From Thermoproteota archaeon (lineage in GTDB: Archaea > Thermoproteota > Bathyarchaeia > Bathyarchaeales > Bathycorpusculaceae): a stretch of 9,959 nt of DNA. A model generated the notes under the pieces. It did no database searches. It had not been told where the DNA came from and saw only the letters and a list, made by a program, of their open reading frames with translations. Positions 1-7,592 of this stretch are shown here, in pieces. The first letter of the stretch is position 1. The number at the start of each line of letters is the position of its first letter. The translations under genes and the position numbers were made by a program. The stretch spans positions 1 to 9,959 of the forward strand of contig JAAZFA010000204.1 in NCBI GenBank assembly GCA_012511995.1. The letters run 5' to 3'.

Positions 1-3000
1 AACTTGATTACAAAGCGCAAATGGACAATTGTCGCTGTTTGGATTTTACTGCTCGCAATAATAATGCCTGTAGTGTTGACTGCTTCAGGTATTACTTCAA
101 TGACCCTTGAAACAACTACTGAAACAGATATGGAATCATCAAAAGCAAACGACATAATAAAAAGCCAATTTCAAAAATCTGTTTCTAACAACTCTCTCGT
201 ACTCGTAATCAACACTGATGATGCCTCCTCCATTGAAACACAAAAATTTATTGAAGAATTGACTTGGCAAATTAACGAAAGCTCAGATATAACTGGAATA
301 GAAAATGTCACCAACGTCTACTCAATTCTTATTCCTGTCTTAAACCAAACAAACAAAGGCGTATACACTGCGTATTATGGCGGTAACTTAACGTATAATT
401 TACTCTATAGTGTCCCCACAATATATTCTAACGTTTGGTTCCAAGCCTACAATACTACTAAATATACACAATTAATTCCTGGCTTAAACCAGACTAACCA
501 AGGTGTCTACCTAACTTTAGACAACGCAAATATGACGTACTACTTACTCTATAGTGTCCCTGCAGTATACTCAGGTGTATGGGCTGGCGCCTATACTTCT
601 CTACAGAGCGCTAACTTAACTTGCAACCTTCTTTATGGAACTCCAGCAATGTATCTTAACGCTTGGACTCAAGCAATGGGTTCTACTTTAGGCAATATCG
701 ACTTGTCCAACACAATAGCTAATCAAACAACCGCAGATGCACTAAACAAATTAGATCCCACAACTTATACCCAATATACTTCAGGTTTGCTTGAAGCTTA
801 TCACACAGTTTGGACCCAGAGTTTTCAAGACCCATCAACATCGACCTGGACACCGACTGAACGAGCATCTTATGCTTCAAATCTGATAAACCATGCATAC
901 ATTAATACATATCTATCAGGCAATGAGACAGCCCAAACTTTTGTCACTGCGTTTACAAACTCATGTACCTTTGATGATTACCTAAACAATGCAGATAACC
1001 AAACACAAGTCAACATAGCACTTACAAACTTTGCACTTCAATACATAACCCTCAATTCACCACACGTCCTGTCATTAACAGATTTTGTTGAGGCACCACC
1101 GGAATCCAATAACTTAGACTATTATACCAAAGAAACTCTTAACCAAGCAGCTTATGATCAAACAGCTGCTATCCTCTTAAATGCAGACCCAAACGCATTT
1201 GACCAATACACCTCTCCACTACTGTATGCATTTAATATTTCTTGGGTTACGAGTTTTCAAAACCCTCTAACACAAACTTTTACTTCAACAGAACGTGCTT
1301 CCTTGGCGGCAAACCTTACCAATCAGCAATACATCGAGACGGCTCTATCTGGAAATACTACGATGCAAGAATTCGCTAAAGCATTGATTCATACTTTCTC
1401 TTTAGATAGTTTTTTGTTCAATACAGTGCAGCAAAATGAGGCTCAAATTCGGTCCTTCTCTATTGCATATGTGGCTAATCAATCAAAATCACCAATTGAA
1501 TTTGTAGACGCTGCATACGACTTGGGTAGAGACCCAAGCAATATCGCTTTAGCTAATTTGGCTGATAATGTAATTTGGTATTCACAGAGTTATGGTATGG
1601 CTAAATTTATTCAACTCTTCAATAGCATCTCCTACGATCAAACAAGTGATATTCTCAAAGACCTTGATGAAGATTCGTTCAATGACTATACATCTCATAT
1701 GCTTGATTATTTCAATGCTTCATGGTGCTCCTATGTACCGAAGGTCTTTCTACCTCCTGCACGTTGGGTTAACCAAACTGCTTCGATAGCCGCTGATAGC
1801 GCTAATGACCAGTTTATACCTATTTACTTAAGCGATGGTGAAGAGTTTGCTAACAAAATCGCTTCAGAACTCAAACTTCCTGATTACTTAAGCGCAAACA
1901 CTGCATACACAAACTCTAAATTGTTAACTCTAACTGTAAATTACATAGCCAATGAATCTGGGCTTTCTGAAGAATTAATTACAGCAATATATGATGCAGG
2001 TGAAAACGCAAGTAATAATGCATTGCAAACCTTAGCATCTCAAATCATCAAAAATCCAACGGCGTATAACATAGGTGACCAATTTAATTCTTTAATAACG
2101 TCATTTGTTTCTCCATCAAGAAATGTTACCTTGATTTCAATTACATTCACTGAATCAGGGGATGAAAACCTTGAAGCTATTCGCAAAATGATAGCTGAAA
2201 TGATGGCAACAAACCAAGGTAACGTACACTCAGTCAAAGTTACAGGTTCGGATGCAATAAACTATGATTTCAGAGAATCAACCTATAATGATCTAGAACT
2301 AATTCTACCAATTACAATTGCTCTTTTGATCATTGCTACCGCAGTTTTCTTCCGATCTATAGTAATTCCAATAGTCACTTTAGGCACAATAGGTATCGGT
2401 CTTGGTGTTTCACAAATATTCCCCTACTTGATTGGTACTTACATAAACCCTGTCGATTATACTGTATCAACAGTACTTGTAACAGTTCTCATAGGTGTAG
2501 GAACAGACTATAGCATATTCATTTTAGCTCGCCATAGAGAAGAACGAATCAACGGTTTACCGCTTTTCGAAGCCATTAAAAAATCCATCACTTGGGCTGG
2601 CGAAAGTATAGTCACCAGTGGTGCTACAGTCATAATATCCTTCTTTGCTTTGGCCGCAACATCAATGGTTATGCTACAAACCATGGGTTTAGTCGTCGGC
2701 TTAGGCGTTATAGTTACCCTAATAGCATCACTCACGTTTGCCCCTGCATTAACAGCTATATTGGGTGACAGAATATTCTGGCCAAACTCTGGAGAACGTT
2801 TTGAGCGGTTCGCTAAGTCAGTTAAGGCGAAGAACCAGCTAAGAAACGGCTATTTCGCTAGGAGTGGATCTTTCTCAGTAAAACATAGTAAAGCGATAAT
2901 TCTTATTGCAGTCCTAGTTACTGTACCGGCATTCTATGTTTATGCAACTACAGAACCAACTTATAATCTGCTAGGTAGTGCCTCTGATAGTTTAGAATCT

Positions 3001-4032
3001 GTTTCAGCTTCGAATACGATGACAAATTCATTTGGCGGCGGCAGGCTTATGCCAACATACCTCGTAGTGACGTTCACAGATCCAATCGTTGATGACATTG
3101 GTAGATTCAATATGGGTGAAATGGCTACGCTCGGAAACATTTCTTCGATGATCGTAAACCATGAAGGTATACATGAAGTATCTGGTCCAACTATGCCATA
3201 TGGCAGTACAGTTAACTATAGTGCAATAACCAATGACACAGACCCAACAACATACAATACAATACTAAACGCTATAGGTGAAGATAAAAAATCCGCGTTA
3301 ATAACGATTAAATTTACTGTTGATCCTTATTCAACTGAAGCAATGGAACAAGCACAAAGTATTCGTAATATCCTTCAAAGAGACTATAACAACGTAGCAA
3401 ACGTCACAGGAACCTATTTAGGTGGAACCACAGGCGGAGTATTAGACACAAAGGTAACGTTTGATAATCAATTCAATTCAATTCTCCCGATCGTTGCTTT
3501 AGGCGTCGGTATTGTTTTGTTCTTTGTTTTAGGGTCATTGTTACTGCCAATATTTGCTGTCCTCTCAGTCCTTATGAGCATCGTTTGGACTCTTGCTGTA
3601 ACCTTGCTTGTTTTCCAAAGCGCATATAGTTATGGTTTGCTTTTTATTACACCGTTAATATTATTTGTACTCCTACTTGGCATAGGTATGGATTATAATA
3701 TTTTCATTCTAACTCGAATACGCGAAGAAGCAGCTAAAGGTCAAAAACTCACTGATGCTATCGTAAATGCGATACAGCAGACAGGGGGCATCATTACAGC
3801 AGCCGCAATTATTCTCGCTGGCTCGCTTGCAACGCTATTAATTTCAAGTAACATGATGTTAAAAGAAATGGGGTTTGCTTTTGCCCTCAGCATCCTTATC
3901 GATGCACTCATAGTTCGCACCTACCTTGTTCCCGCGGTAATGGCAACTTTTGGAAAATGGAACTGGTACAATCCAGTCAAACGCCTCCGCAGAATGGAAA
4001 AGGACAATGAACCTTCTCAAAAGGCTGTATGA
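1..4032 (+). CDS. Giant RND/MMPL-family membrane transporter with repetitive ectodomain (5' end probably cut by window)
   Basis: Residues are numbered from the TTG at position 4. The protein has the two-fold RND layout: TM1 (about 7-27), a huge extracellular domain (about 29-760), TM2-6 (about 765-912), TM7 (about 964-983), a normal-sized second ectodomain (about 984-1156) and TM8-12 (to about 1315). Each half carries the MMPL/RND core signature in its fourth helix: GVGTDYSIFIL with D835-Y836, and GIGMDYNIFIL with D1230-Y1231, the acidic residues expected for proton coupling. Archaeal relatives (HAE3/MMPL type) export lipids or hydrophobic compounds, but the substrate here is unknown. Typical members have about 700-900 residues; the excess is one insertion at about 107-690. 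The frame is open to base 1 and the N-terminus begins abruptly at the KRKW before TM1, so a start a few codons upstream of the window is more likely than the TTG. The stop is at 4030-4032. Confidence 0.88.
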   Translation, partial: NLITKRKWTIVAVWILLLAIIMPVVLTASGITSMTLETTTETDMESSKANDIIKSQFQKSVSNNSLVLVINTDDASSIETQKFIEELTWQINESSDITGIENVTNVYSILIPVLNQTNKGVYTAYYGGNLTYNLLYSVPTIYSNVWFQAYNTTKYTQLIPGLNQTNQGVYLTLDNANMTYYLLYSVPAVYSGVWAGAYTSLQSANLTCNLLYGTPAMYLNAWTQAMGSTLGNIDLSNTIANQTTADALNKLDPTTYTQYTSGLLEAYHTVWTQSFQDPSTSTWTPTERASYASNLINHAYINTYLSGNETAQTFVTAFTNSCTFDDYLNNADNQTQVNIALTNFALQYITLNSPHVLSLTDFVEAPPESNNLDYYTKETLNQAAYDQTAAILLNADPNAFDQYTSPLLYAFNISWVTSFQNPLTQTFTSTERASLAANLTNQQYIETALSGNTTMQEFAKALIHTFSLDSFLFNTVQQNEAQIRSFSIAYVANQSKSPIEFVDAAYDLGRDPSNIALANLADNVIWYSQSYGMAKFIQLFNSISYDQTSDILKDLDEDSFNDYTSHMLDYFNASWCSYVPKVFLPPARWVNQTASIAADSANDQFIPIYLSDGEEFANKIASELKLPDYLSANTAYTNSKLLTLTVNYIANESGLSEELITAIYDAGENASNNALQTLASQIIKNPTAYNIGDQFNSLITSFVSPSRNVTLISITFTESGDENLEAIRKMIAEMMATNQGNVHSVKVTGSDAINYDFRESTYNDLELILPITIALLIIATAVFFRSIVIPIVTLGTIGIGLGVSQIFPYLIGTYINPVDYTVSTVLVTVLIGVGTDYSIFILARHREERINGLPLFEAIKKSITWAGESIVTSGATVIISFFALAATSMVMLQTMGLVVGLGVIVTLIASLTFAPALTAILGDRIFWPNSGERFERFAKSVKAKNQLRNGYFARSGSFSVKHSKAIILIAVLVTVPAFYVYATTEPTYNLLGSASDSLESVSASNTMTNSFGGGRLMPTYLVVTFTDPIVDDIGRFNMGEMATLGNISSMIVNHEGIHEVSGPTMPYGSTVNYSAITNDTDPTTYNTILNAIGEDKKSALITIKFTVDPYSTEAMEQAQSIRNILQRDYNNVANVTGTYLGGTTGGVLDTKVTFDNQFNSILPIVALGVGIVLFFVLGSLLLPIFAVLSVLMSIVWTLAVTLLVFQSAYSYGLLFITPLILFVLLLGIGMDYNIFILTRIREEAAKGQKLTDAIVNAIQQTGGIITAAAIILAGSLATLLISSNMMLKEMGFAFALSILIDALIVRTYLVPAVMATFGKWNWYNPVKRLRRMEKDNEPSQKAV
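328..615 (+). repeat. In-frame tandem repeat of 48 codons inside the transporter ectodomain
   Basis: Two direct copies (328-471 and 472-615) encode residues 109-156 and 157-204. By hand alignment 26 of 48 residues are identical, around the pattern LIPxLNQTNxGVY...N(L/M)TYxLLYSVPxxYSxVW. A 17-base stretch (TTACTCTATAGTGTCCC) is identical at 400-416 and 544-560, exactly 144 bases apart. A third, partial copy follows (residues about 204-226, NLTCNLLYGTPAMYLNAW). The exact 144-base phase and the shared nucleotide stretch point to duplication of DNA rather than convergent protein similarity. Confidence 0.85.
721..2100 (+). repeat. Three diverged ectodomain modules of about 145-160 residues
   Basis: Three successive modules of the transporter start at residues about 240, 385 and 545. 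Each begins with (N/D)QT, then a D-rich turn and a YTSxxLxxF/YxxxW segment: YTSGLLEAYHTVW, YTSPLLYAFNISW and YTSHMLDYFNASW. Later shared blocks are ERASYASNL/ERASLAANL/TASIAADSA, then (N/I)xYLSG or xALSG, and in modules 2 and 3 a block of the form YxANxSxxxxExxxAxYDxGxxxSNxALxxLA. The YxxVW element also resembles the core of the 48-residue repeats upstream, so the whole insertion may have grown from one ancestral helical unit. The protein similarity is plain by eye; the DNA has diverged. Confidence 0.75.
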
Positions 4033-4083
4033 AAAAACATAATATGACTTTAGATGATTGACAAAGGGAGTTTCTCGCCATTA

Positions 4084-4110
4084 CTTTTTCTATTTATCCT
4101 TTTTCTTATT
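4084..4110 (+). terminator. Probable T-rich archaeal terminator after the transporter gene
   Basis: Pyrimidine-rich stretch about 50 bases after the transporter stop, with two T5 runs (4085-4089 and 4100-4104) and no strong hairpin. Archaeal RNA polymerase commonly ends on such T tracts. It also separates the transporter from the next promoter. The rest of the 184-bp gap shows no gene. Confidence 0.5.
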
Positions 4111-4175
4111 GCATCTATACCGTTGTTGCTATCCCCTATGTTTTCATAGTGATAAAACACAGAGCTTTCTTACCT

Positions 4176-4191
4176 GAAACATAAATATATA
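4176..4191 (+). promoter_or_regulatory. Archaeal promoter (BRE/TATA) for the TGS-domain GTPase
   Basis: GAAAC followed by ATAAATATATA forms a BRE-like purine stretch and an A-box centred near 4187. A start of transcription 25-27 bases downstream would fall at about 4212-4214, only a few bases before the ATG at 4217, and there is no Shine-Dalgarno sequence in front of the ATG. A leaderless or nearly leaderless mRNA fits best. Confidence 0.55.
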
Positions 4192-4216
4192 CCCCGAATA
4201 CAGCAACATAACGGTA

Positions 4217-5446
4217 ATGACCATGCAACGATCATATTCACGATTACTAGGTATAGTCGGAAAACCAAATACTGGTAAATCAACTTTCTTTAGCGCTGCC
4301 ACACTAGCAACAGCAGAAATCGCCAACTACCCTTTCACAACTATAAAACCCAACAGAGGAATCGGTTATGTACGAACCTCTTGTGTTCATGAAGAATTCA
4401 AGGTAAAAGACAATCCCAAAAACAGCCTCTGCATAGACGGTGCAAGACTTATTCCAATCGAATTAATTGACATAGCTGGAATCGTTCCCGGTGCATGGGA
4501 AGGTCGTGGTCTTGGAAACCAATTTCTAGACGAAATCCGACGGGCAGATGCTCTTATTCATATTGTTGATGCCTCAGGGGGAACTGACTGTGAAGGCAAA
4601 AGCTGTAAACCTGGTGAACATGATCCCTTAGAAGATATACAGTTTCTTGAAAAAGAAATCACTATGTGGATGGTTACGATTCTCAAAAAGGACTGGGCAA
4701 GGATTGCAAGGACTGCAGAGCAAGACAAAAAAGGCATTGCACACCACCTTGAAGATCGACTAACCGGTCTTAGCGTCAAAAAACAGTACATTAATGAAGC
4801 TATTCGAAAAGCTAGTCTTAACGTTGACAAACCAGCAACATGGAGTGACGACGATTTCTATCGATTTGTAGATAACCTTAGACGTCTTTCTAAACCTTTG
4901 TTAATTGTTGCAAATAAAGTTGATTTACCAGCTTCTCAAGTGAATCTTGATCGTATGAAGAAGCTTGATTACATCGTGATCCCCGCAAGTGCTGAGGCAG
5001 AATTAGCACTAAGGAGGGCTTCGGAAAAGAGGTTGGTAGATTACAAACCTGGCGACAAAGATTTCAAAGTTATTCAACCAGAAAAATTATCTACTGGTCA
5101 AATTCAGGCGCTTGAAAAAATTCGCAAAAAAATAGTAGAAACCAATGGAACTACAGGCGTACAAGAGGCAATAAATACTGCATATTTTAAACTCCTTGAT
5201 ATGATCACAGTTTATCCCGTAGAAGATATTGAACATCTTGCTGACCATGATGGACGTGTTTTACCTGATGCATATCTTGTACCTAAAGGAACAACAGCTC
5301 GTCAATTTGCATATGTTATCCATAGCGAACTTGGAGATAATTTTCTTTACGCTATTGATGCTCGAGATAAACGAAGAATTGGTGAAGAAACAGCACTTAA
5401 AGACAACGACGTAATTTCTGTAGTTAGTGCAAAAAAACGTACTTAG
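4217..5446 (+). CDS. Translation-associated GTPase, OBG/YchF superfamily (archaeal Ygr210 type) with C-terminal TGS domain
   Basis: A cytoplasmic P-loop GTPase of 409 residues, close to the usual length for archaeal Ygr210-like proteins (COG0012). Visible motifs: G1 GKPNTGKS (15-22), switch I PFTTIKPNRGIGYV (about 39-52), G3 DIAG (85-88) followed by the OBG-family EGRGLGNQFLDEIRRAD stretch, and G4 NKVD (233-236). The intact NKxD, rather than the NxxE of bacterial YchF, predicts true GTP specificity. The TGS domain covers about 329-407 (HDGRVLPDAYLVPKGTTARQFAYVIH and so on) and probably contacts RNA or the ribosome. Relatives bind ribosomes, but their exact job in archaea is not settled. ATGs at 4217 and 4223 are both possible; 4217 is preferred because it lies just downstream of the predicted transcription start. 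It converges with the prenyltransferase gene, with 4 bp between stops. Confidence 0.9.
   Translation: MTMQRSYSRLLGIVGKPNTGKSTFFSAATLATAEIANYPFTTIKPNRGIGYVRTSCVHEEFKVKDNPKNSLCIDGARLIPIELIDIAGIVPGAWEGRGLGNQFLDEIRRADALIHIVDASGGTDCEGKSCKPGEHDPLEDIQFLEKEITMWMVTILKKDWARIARTAEQDKKGIAHHLEDRLTGLSVKKQYINEAIRKASLNVDKPATWSDDDFYRFVDNLRRLSKPLLIVANKVDLPASQVNLDRMKKLDYIVIPASAEAELALRRASEKRLVDYKPGDKDFKVIQPEKLSTGQIQALEKIRKKIVETNGTTGVQEAINTAYFKLLDMITVYPVEDIEHLADHDGRVLPDAYLVPKGTTARQFAYVIHSELGDNFLYAIDARDKRRIGEETALKDNDVISVVSAKKRT
5431..5437 (-). terminator. T7 tract, possible terminator for the cis-prenyltransferase gene
   Basis: On the minus strand this is a run of seven T, 14 bases past the prenyltransferase stop and inside the last codons of the convergent GTPase gene. 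No other room for a terminator exists because the two stop codons are 4 bp apart. The call is plausible but rests only on the T run. Confidence 0.35.
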
Positions 5447-5450
5447 TTGT

Positions 5451-6233
5451 TTAAGTGCCATATCGTCGTTTACGTTTTTGGAATGTCCTAATCGCTCTGA
5501 GCAAATCGATGAAGCGGAAGTCAGGCCAATAAACGTCTAAGAAAGCGAATTCGCTGTAAGCCGATTGCCATAGCAGAAAACCGCTTAGGCGTTCTTCACC
5601 TGAGGTTCTGATAATTAAGTCTGGTTCTTGTTTAGTCATGTGTGCTGTGTAGAGGTATTTTTCGATGGTGCTTTCATGTATGTCGTTTGGTTCTATCTTT
5701 CCTGCTTTTACTTGCTCTGCTATTACCCTTACTGAATCTACGATTTCTGCCCGACCTCCATATGCAAACGCAAAGTTAAGAAATTGTTTATCATATGTTA
5801 ACGTTGATTTCTCTACTTTACTGATTAACTGCTGTAAATCGTCTGGGAGCATGTTTGTTCTTCCAATGACTTTTATATGAACCTTGTTTTTATGGATACG
5901 GTCGTCAACGAGGAGCTTTTCGAATCGCTCATATGCAATGCGCATGATTTCTTCTACTTCCTTCGAGTTTCGTGTAAAATTCTCTGTTGAAAAAGTATAG
6001 AGCGTAAGATATTTTACATTGACCCTTAAACACCATTCTAATAGTTGTTCTACAGTATCAGCACCTTTTTCATGTCCAAGCCAAGGATTGAGCTCTTGTG
6101 CTGAAGCCCATCTTCTATTTCCATCTAATATGATAGCGATGTGTTCTGGGGGCTTGTCATTTTTAACTTGTTGCCAAAGCCATTTTTCATATAACTTGTA
6201 TATGCCAAGTATGGAAAGAATTCTTGAAAGCAC
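5451..6233 (-). CDS. uppS: Polyprenyl diphosphate synthase (cis-prenyltransferase, UppS/DHDDS family)
   Basis: 260 residues, typical for the family. It should condense isopentenyl diphosphate units in cis onto an allylic primer, giving the long polyprenyl diphosphate used for dolichol-type glycan carriers in archaea. Diagnostic motifs: HIAIILDGNRRWA (31-43) with catalytic D37; LGHEKGAD; YTFSTENFTR followed by EVEEIM; the RAEIVDSVR block; and DLIIRTSGEERLSGFLLWQ (205-223) with the diphosphate-binding R209 and RLSGF, then YSEFAF and WPDF. LDGN instead of bacterial MDGN is a variation I associate with archaeal members. The start is a GTG at 6233: a good Shine-Dalgarno (GAGAGGT, complement of 6241-6247) sits 7 bases before it, and the ATG at 6237 is in another frame and soon stops. 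It lies 109 bp downstream of the DUF373 gene on the same strand, so it may be cotranscribed or have its own weak promoter. Confidence 0.93.
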   Translation of the reverse strand: MLSRILSILGIYKLYEKWLWQQVKNDKPPEHIAIILDGNRRWASAQELNPWLGHEKGADTVEQLLEWCLRVNVKYLTLYTFSTENFTRNSKEVEEIMRIAYERFEKLLVDDRIHKNKVHIKVIGRTNMLPDDLQQLISKVEKSTLTYDKQFLNFAFAYGGRAEIVDSVRVIAEQVKAGKIEPNDIHESTIEKYLYTAHMTKQEPDLIIRTSGEERLSGFLLWQSAYSEFAFLDVYWPDFRFIDLLRAIRTFQKRKRRYGT

Positions 6234-6240
6234 TCATGGG

Positions 6241-6247
6241 ACCTCTC
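6241..6247 (-). promoter_or_regulatory. Ribosome binding site deciding the GTG start of uppS
   Basis: The minus strand reads GAGAGGT, then 7 bases, then GTG at 6233. The match to the anti-Shine-Dalgarno and its spacing favour GTG over the out-of-frame ATG that begins 4 bases earlier. Confidence 0.6.
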
Positions 6248-6261
6248 GTAGTATGTGCATC

Positions 6262-6281
6262 ATTAGTTTGCTACAACTAAT
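6262..6281. repeat. Perfect 7-bp inverted repeat in the uppS leader
   Basis: ATTAGTT (6262-6268), 6-base spacer TGCTAC, AACTAAT (6275-6281). It lies 29-48 bases upstream of the uppS GTG, before the ribosome binding site. It could be an operator half-site pair or a short 5' leader hairpin; the stem is AT-rich and would be weak as RNA. Confidence 0.4.
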
Positions 6282-6301
6282 AGGTTAATCCCTAGGCGTT
6301 T

Positions 6302-6311
6302 CAATTAAAGA
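6302..6311 (-). promoter_or_regulatory. Weak candidate A-box for uppS
   Basis: The minus strand reads TCTTTAATTG, a partial match to an archaeal TATA box, placing transcription start near 6280, at the edge of the inverted repeat. The match is poor and read-through from the DUF373 gene is an equally good explanation. Confidence 0.25.
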
Positions 6312-6342
6312 TTACTCAAAATTGGTGTCAATCACTTAGTGT

Positions 6343-7557
6343 TTATAGCTCTTCAGGTTTTTCTTCTTTTTTGAAGAATCCTTTGGCAGAGCGGTTTACG
6401 ATGTAAATGAGCAGCACAGATGCAACGCCGATCAAGATACCCACGATTATGGTGAATAAGAATTCAGAGAAAACTTCAAAGCCTATATTTGTTGATCTAC
6501 CTTGAGCAAGCAAAAGACCTGCCGTACTATTTAGGATTTGACTGAACCATGCAATCGTGACAATTAACGCTATATTTCTCAGTAGTTTTGAATCACGTTC
6601 GATGTATAATTTTATACTACGACCTAAAAGAACGATACATATTCCCACTATCATTAGATCTGCAATACCTTTAATAAAATAAGCCGCAATTGTTGGAATA
6701 GCGCTTAGCCATCCAGCAGCGTCAATGGGGAAGGGTTGAACGCCTATGTTGACGCTGGCTATACCTAAATAAATGCTTACTGCGATGCAAAGGATACCTG
6801 CGATTACAGTATAATTAGAAATTTGAATGGGTAAAGCAGGTGGTTCATAATCTTTCGCCCAGTTATAGAAATCTTTGGTGGCTTTATCGACTTGGAATCC
6901 TTTTAACAATAAGAAACCACCTAACACGAGTACTATAGCTATACCATACCAATAAATTGCACCTTCATAAAAATAGTTGATTCCCCAGAGAACACCAAAA
7001 ATCAGAACTAAAATACCTGGCAAGCCCAATGCTATACGGGCATATCGTGGGTTATCAACTAATAAACGGATATATTTAGTGAAAATCGCTGCGGTTTCTT
7101 CTATTGATTCACTGTGTTTAATTACTATACGTCGAACCGAAGAAACCGGAACTCTGGATTCAACTAAAGGTAAAACTGCTTCATCGCTAAAACCATCGGA
7201 TACTAGAATTACTTCAGTTGCGTTGAAACTTTCCTGAAGGTTATTTAGTTCTTGGACTAATTTACGGTCTGCATTTACACCGCCTAAGTCTGTACCTGAT
7301 ATTGTTGCAACTTCAAATAATTCATCGGGCTGCTTTTCTCCTTGCAGGCGATCGTAAAGTCTGATGGCTTCAAACATTGCGTTAGCATCTGGTTCTTCTG
7401 GGTCCTTGAGTGCAAGCGATACAGCTCCATCAAGGTTAGCAGTTCTACCGAGAAGCGGCGTTTTGATGGCTGCTTTAGTTTCTAGATCGCCATCTCTATC
7501 AACACATAAAATAAGGATACGCTTTTGCGTCTGTTGTTGCGGTTCCCGCTTAGCCAT
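6343..7557 (-). CDS. DUF373 family membrane protein (COG2237)
   Basis: 404 residues with a soluble N-terminal domain (about 1-170) and a C-terminal region of six or seven hydrophobic segments starting at about 174. The soluble half has the DUF373 hallmarks: CVDRDGDLETK (18-28) with clustered acidic D20, D22 and D24; TPLLGRTANLDGA (33-45); LKDPEEPDANAMFEAIRLYDRL (50-71); a G-rich stretch ending GGVNADRKLVQEL; and LVSDGFSDEAVLPLVESR (118-135). The repeated acidic motifs look like a metal or nucleotide site, but no activity is known for the family and I do not assign one. The protein ends in a lysine/glutamate-rich tail. ATG at 7557 is the first start, 35 bp after the stop of the coiled-coil gene, with only a weak GAGA-type ribosome site; the two genes are probably one transcript. 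Confidence 0.88.
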   Translation of the reverse strand: MAKREPQQQTQKRILILCVDRDGDLETKAAIKTPLLGRTANLDGAVSLALKDPEEPDANAMFEAIRLYDRLQGEKQPDELFEVATISGTDLGGVNADRKLVQELNNLQESFNATEVILVSDGFSDEAVLPLVESRVPVSSVRRIVIKHSESIEETAAIFTKYIRLLVDNPRYARIALGLPGILVLIFGVLWGINYFYEGAIYWYGIAIVLVLGGFLLLKGFQVDKATKDFYNWAKDYEPPALPIQISNYTVIAGILCIAVSIYLGIASVNIGVQPFPIDAAGWLSAIPTIAAYFIKGIADLMIVGICIVLLGRSIKLYIERDSKLLRNIALIVTIAWFSQILNSTAGLLLAQGRSTNIGFEVFSEFLFTIIVGILIGVASVLLIYIVNRSAKGFFKKEEKPEEL

Positions 7558-7592
7558 CGAAATCTCTATTTCAATAATACAAGCTTCTAACT

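Noticed and set aside
4..6. TTG at position 4 as the genuine start of the transporter
   Set aside because: The frame is open to base 1, there is no room to see a ribosome site, and the protein would begin abruptly just before TM1; an upstream start outside the window is more likely.
721..2100. CRISPR-like or other DNA repeat array
   Set aside because: The repeats are coding, in frame and conserved at the protein level with diverged DNA; they are protein modules.
4033..4216. Possible small RNA or tRNA between transporter and GTPase
   Set aside because: No cloverleaf, T-loop consensus or stable hairpin is visible; the terminator and promoter explain the conserved-looking parts.
4558..4830. 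90-codon minus-strand frame inside the GTPase gene
   Set aside because: It is a shadow of a well-conserved GTPase and shows no family features.
6019..6288. 89-codon plus-strand frame across the uppS start
   Set aside because: It is antisense to the strongly conserved uppS N-terminus, with no promoter or ribosome site of its own.
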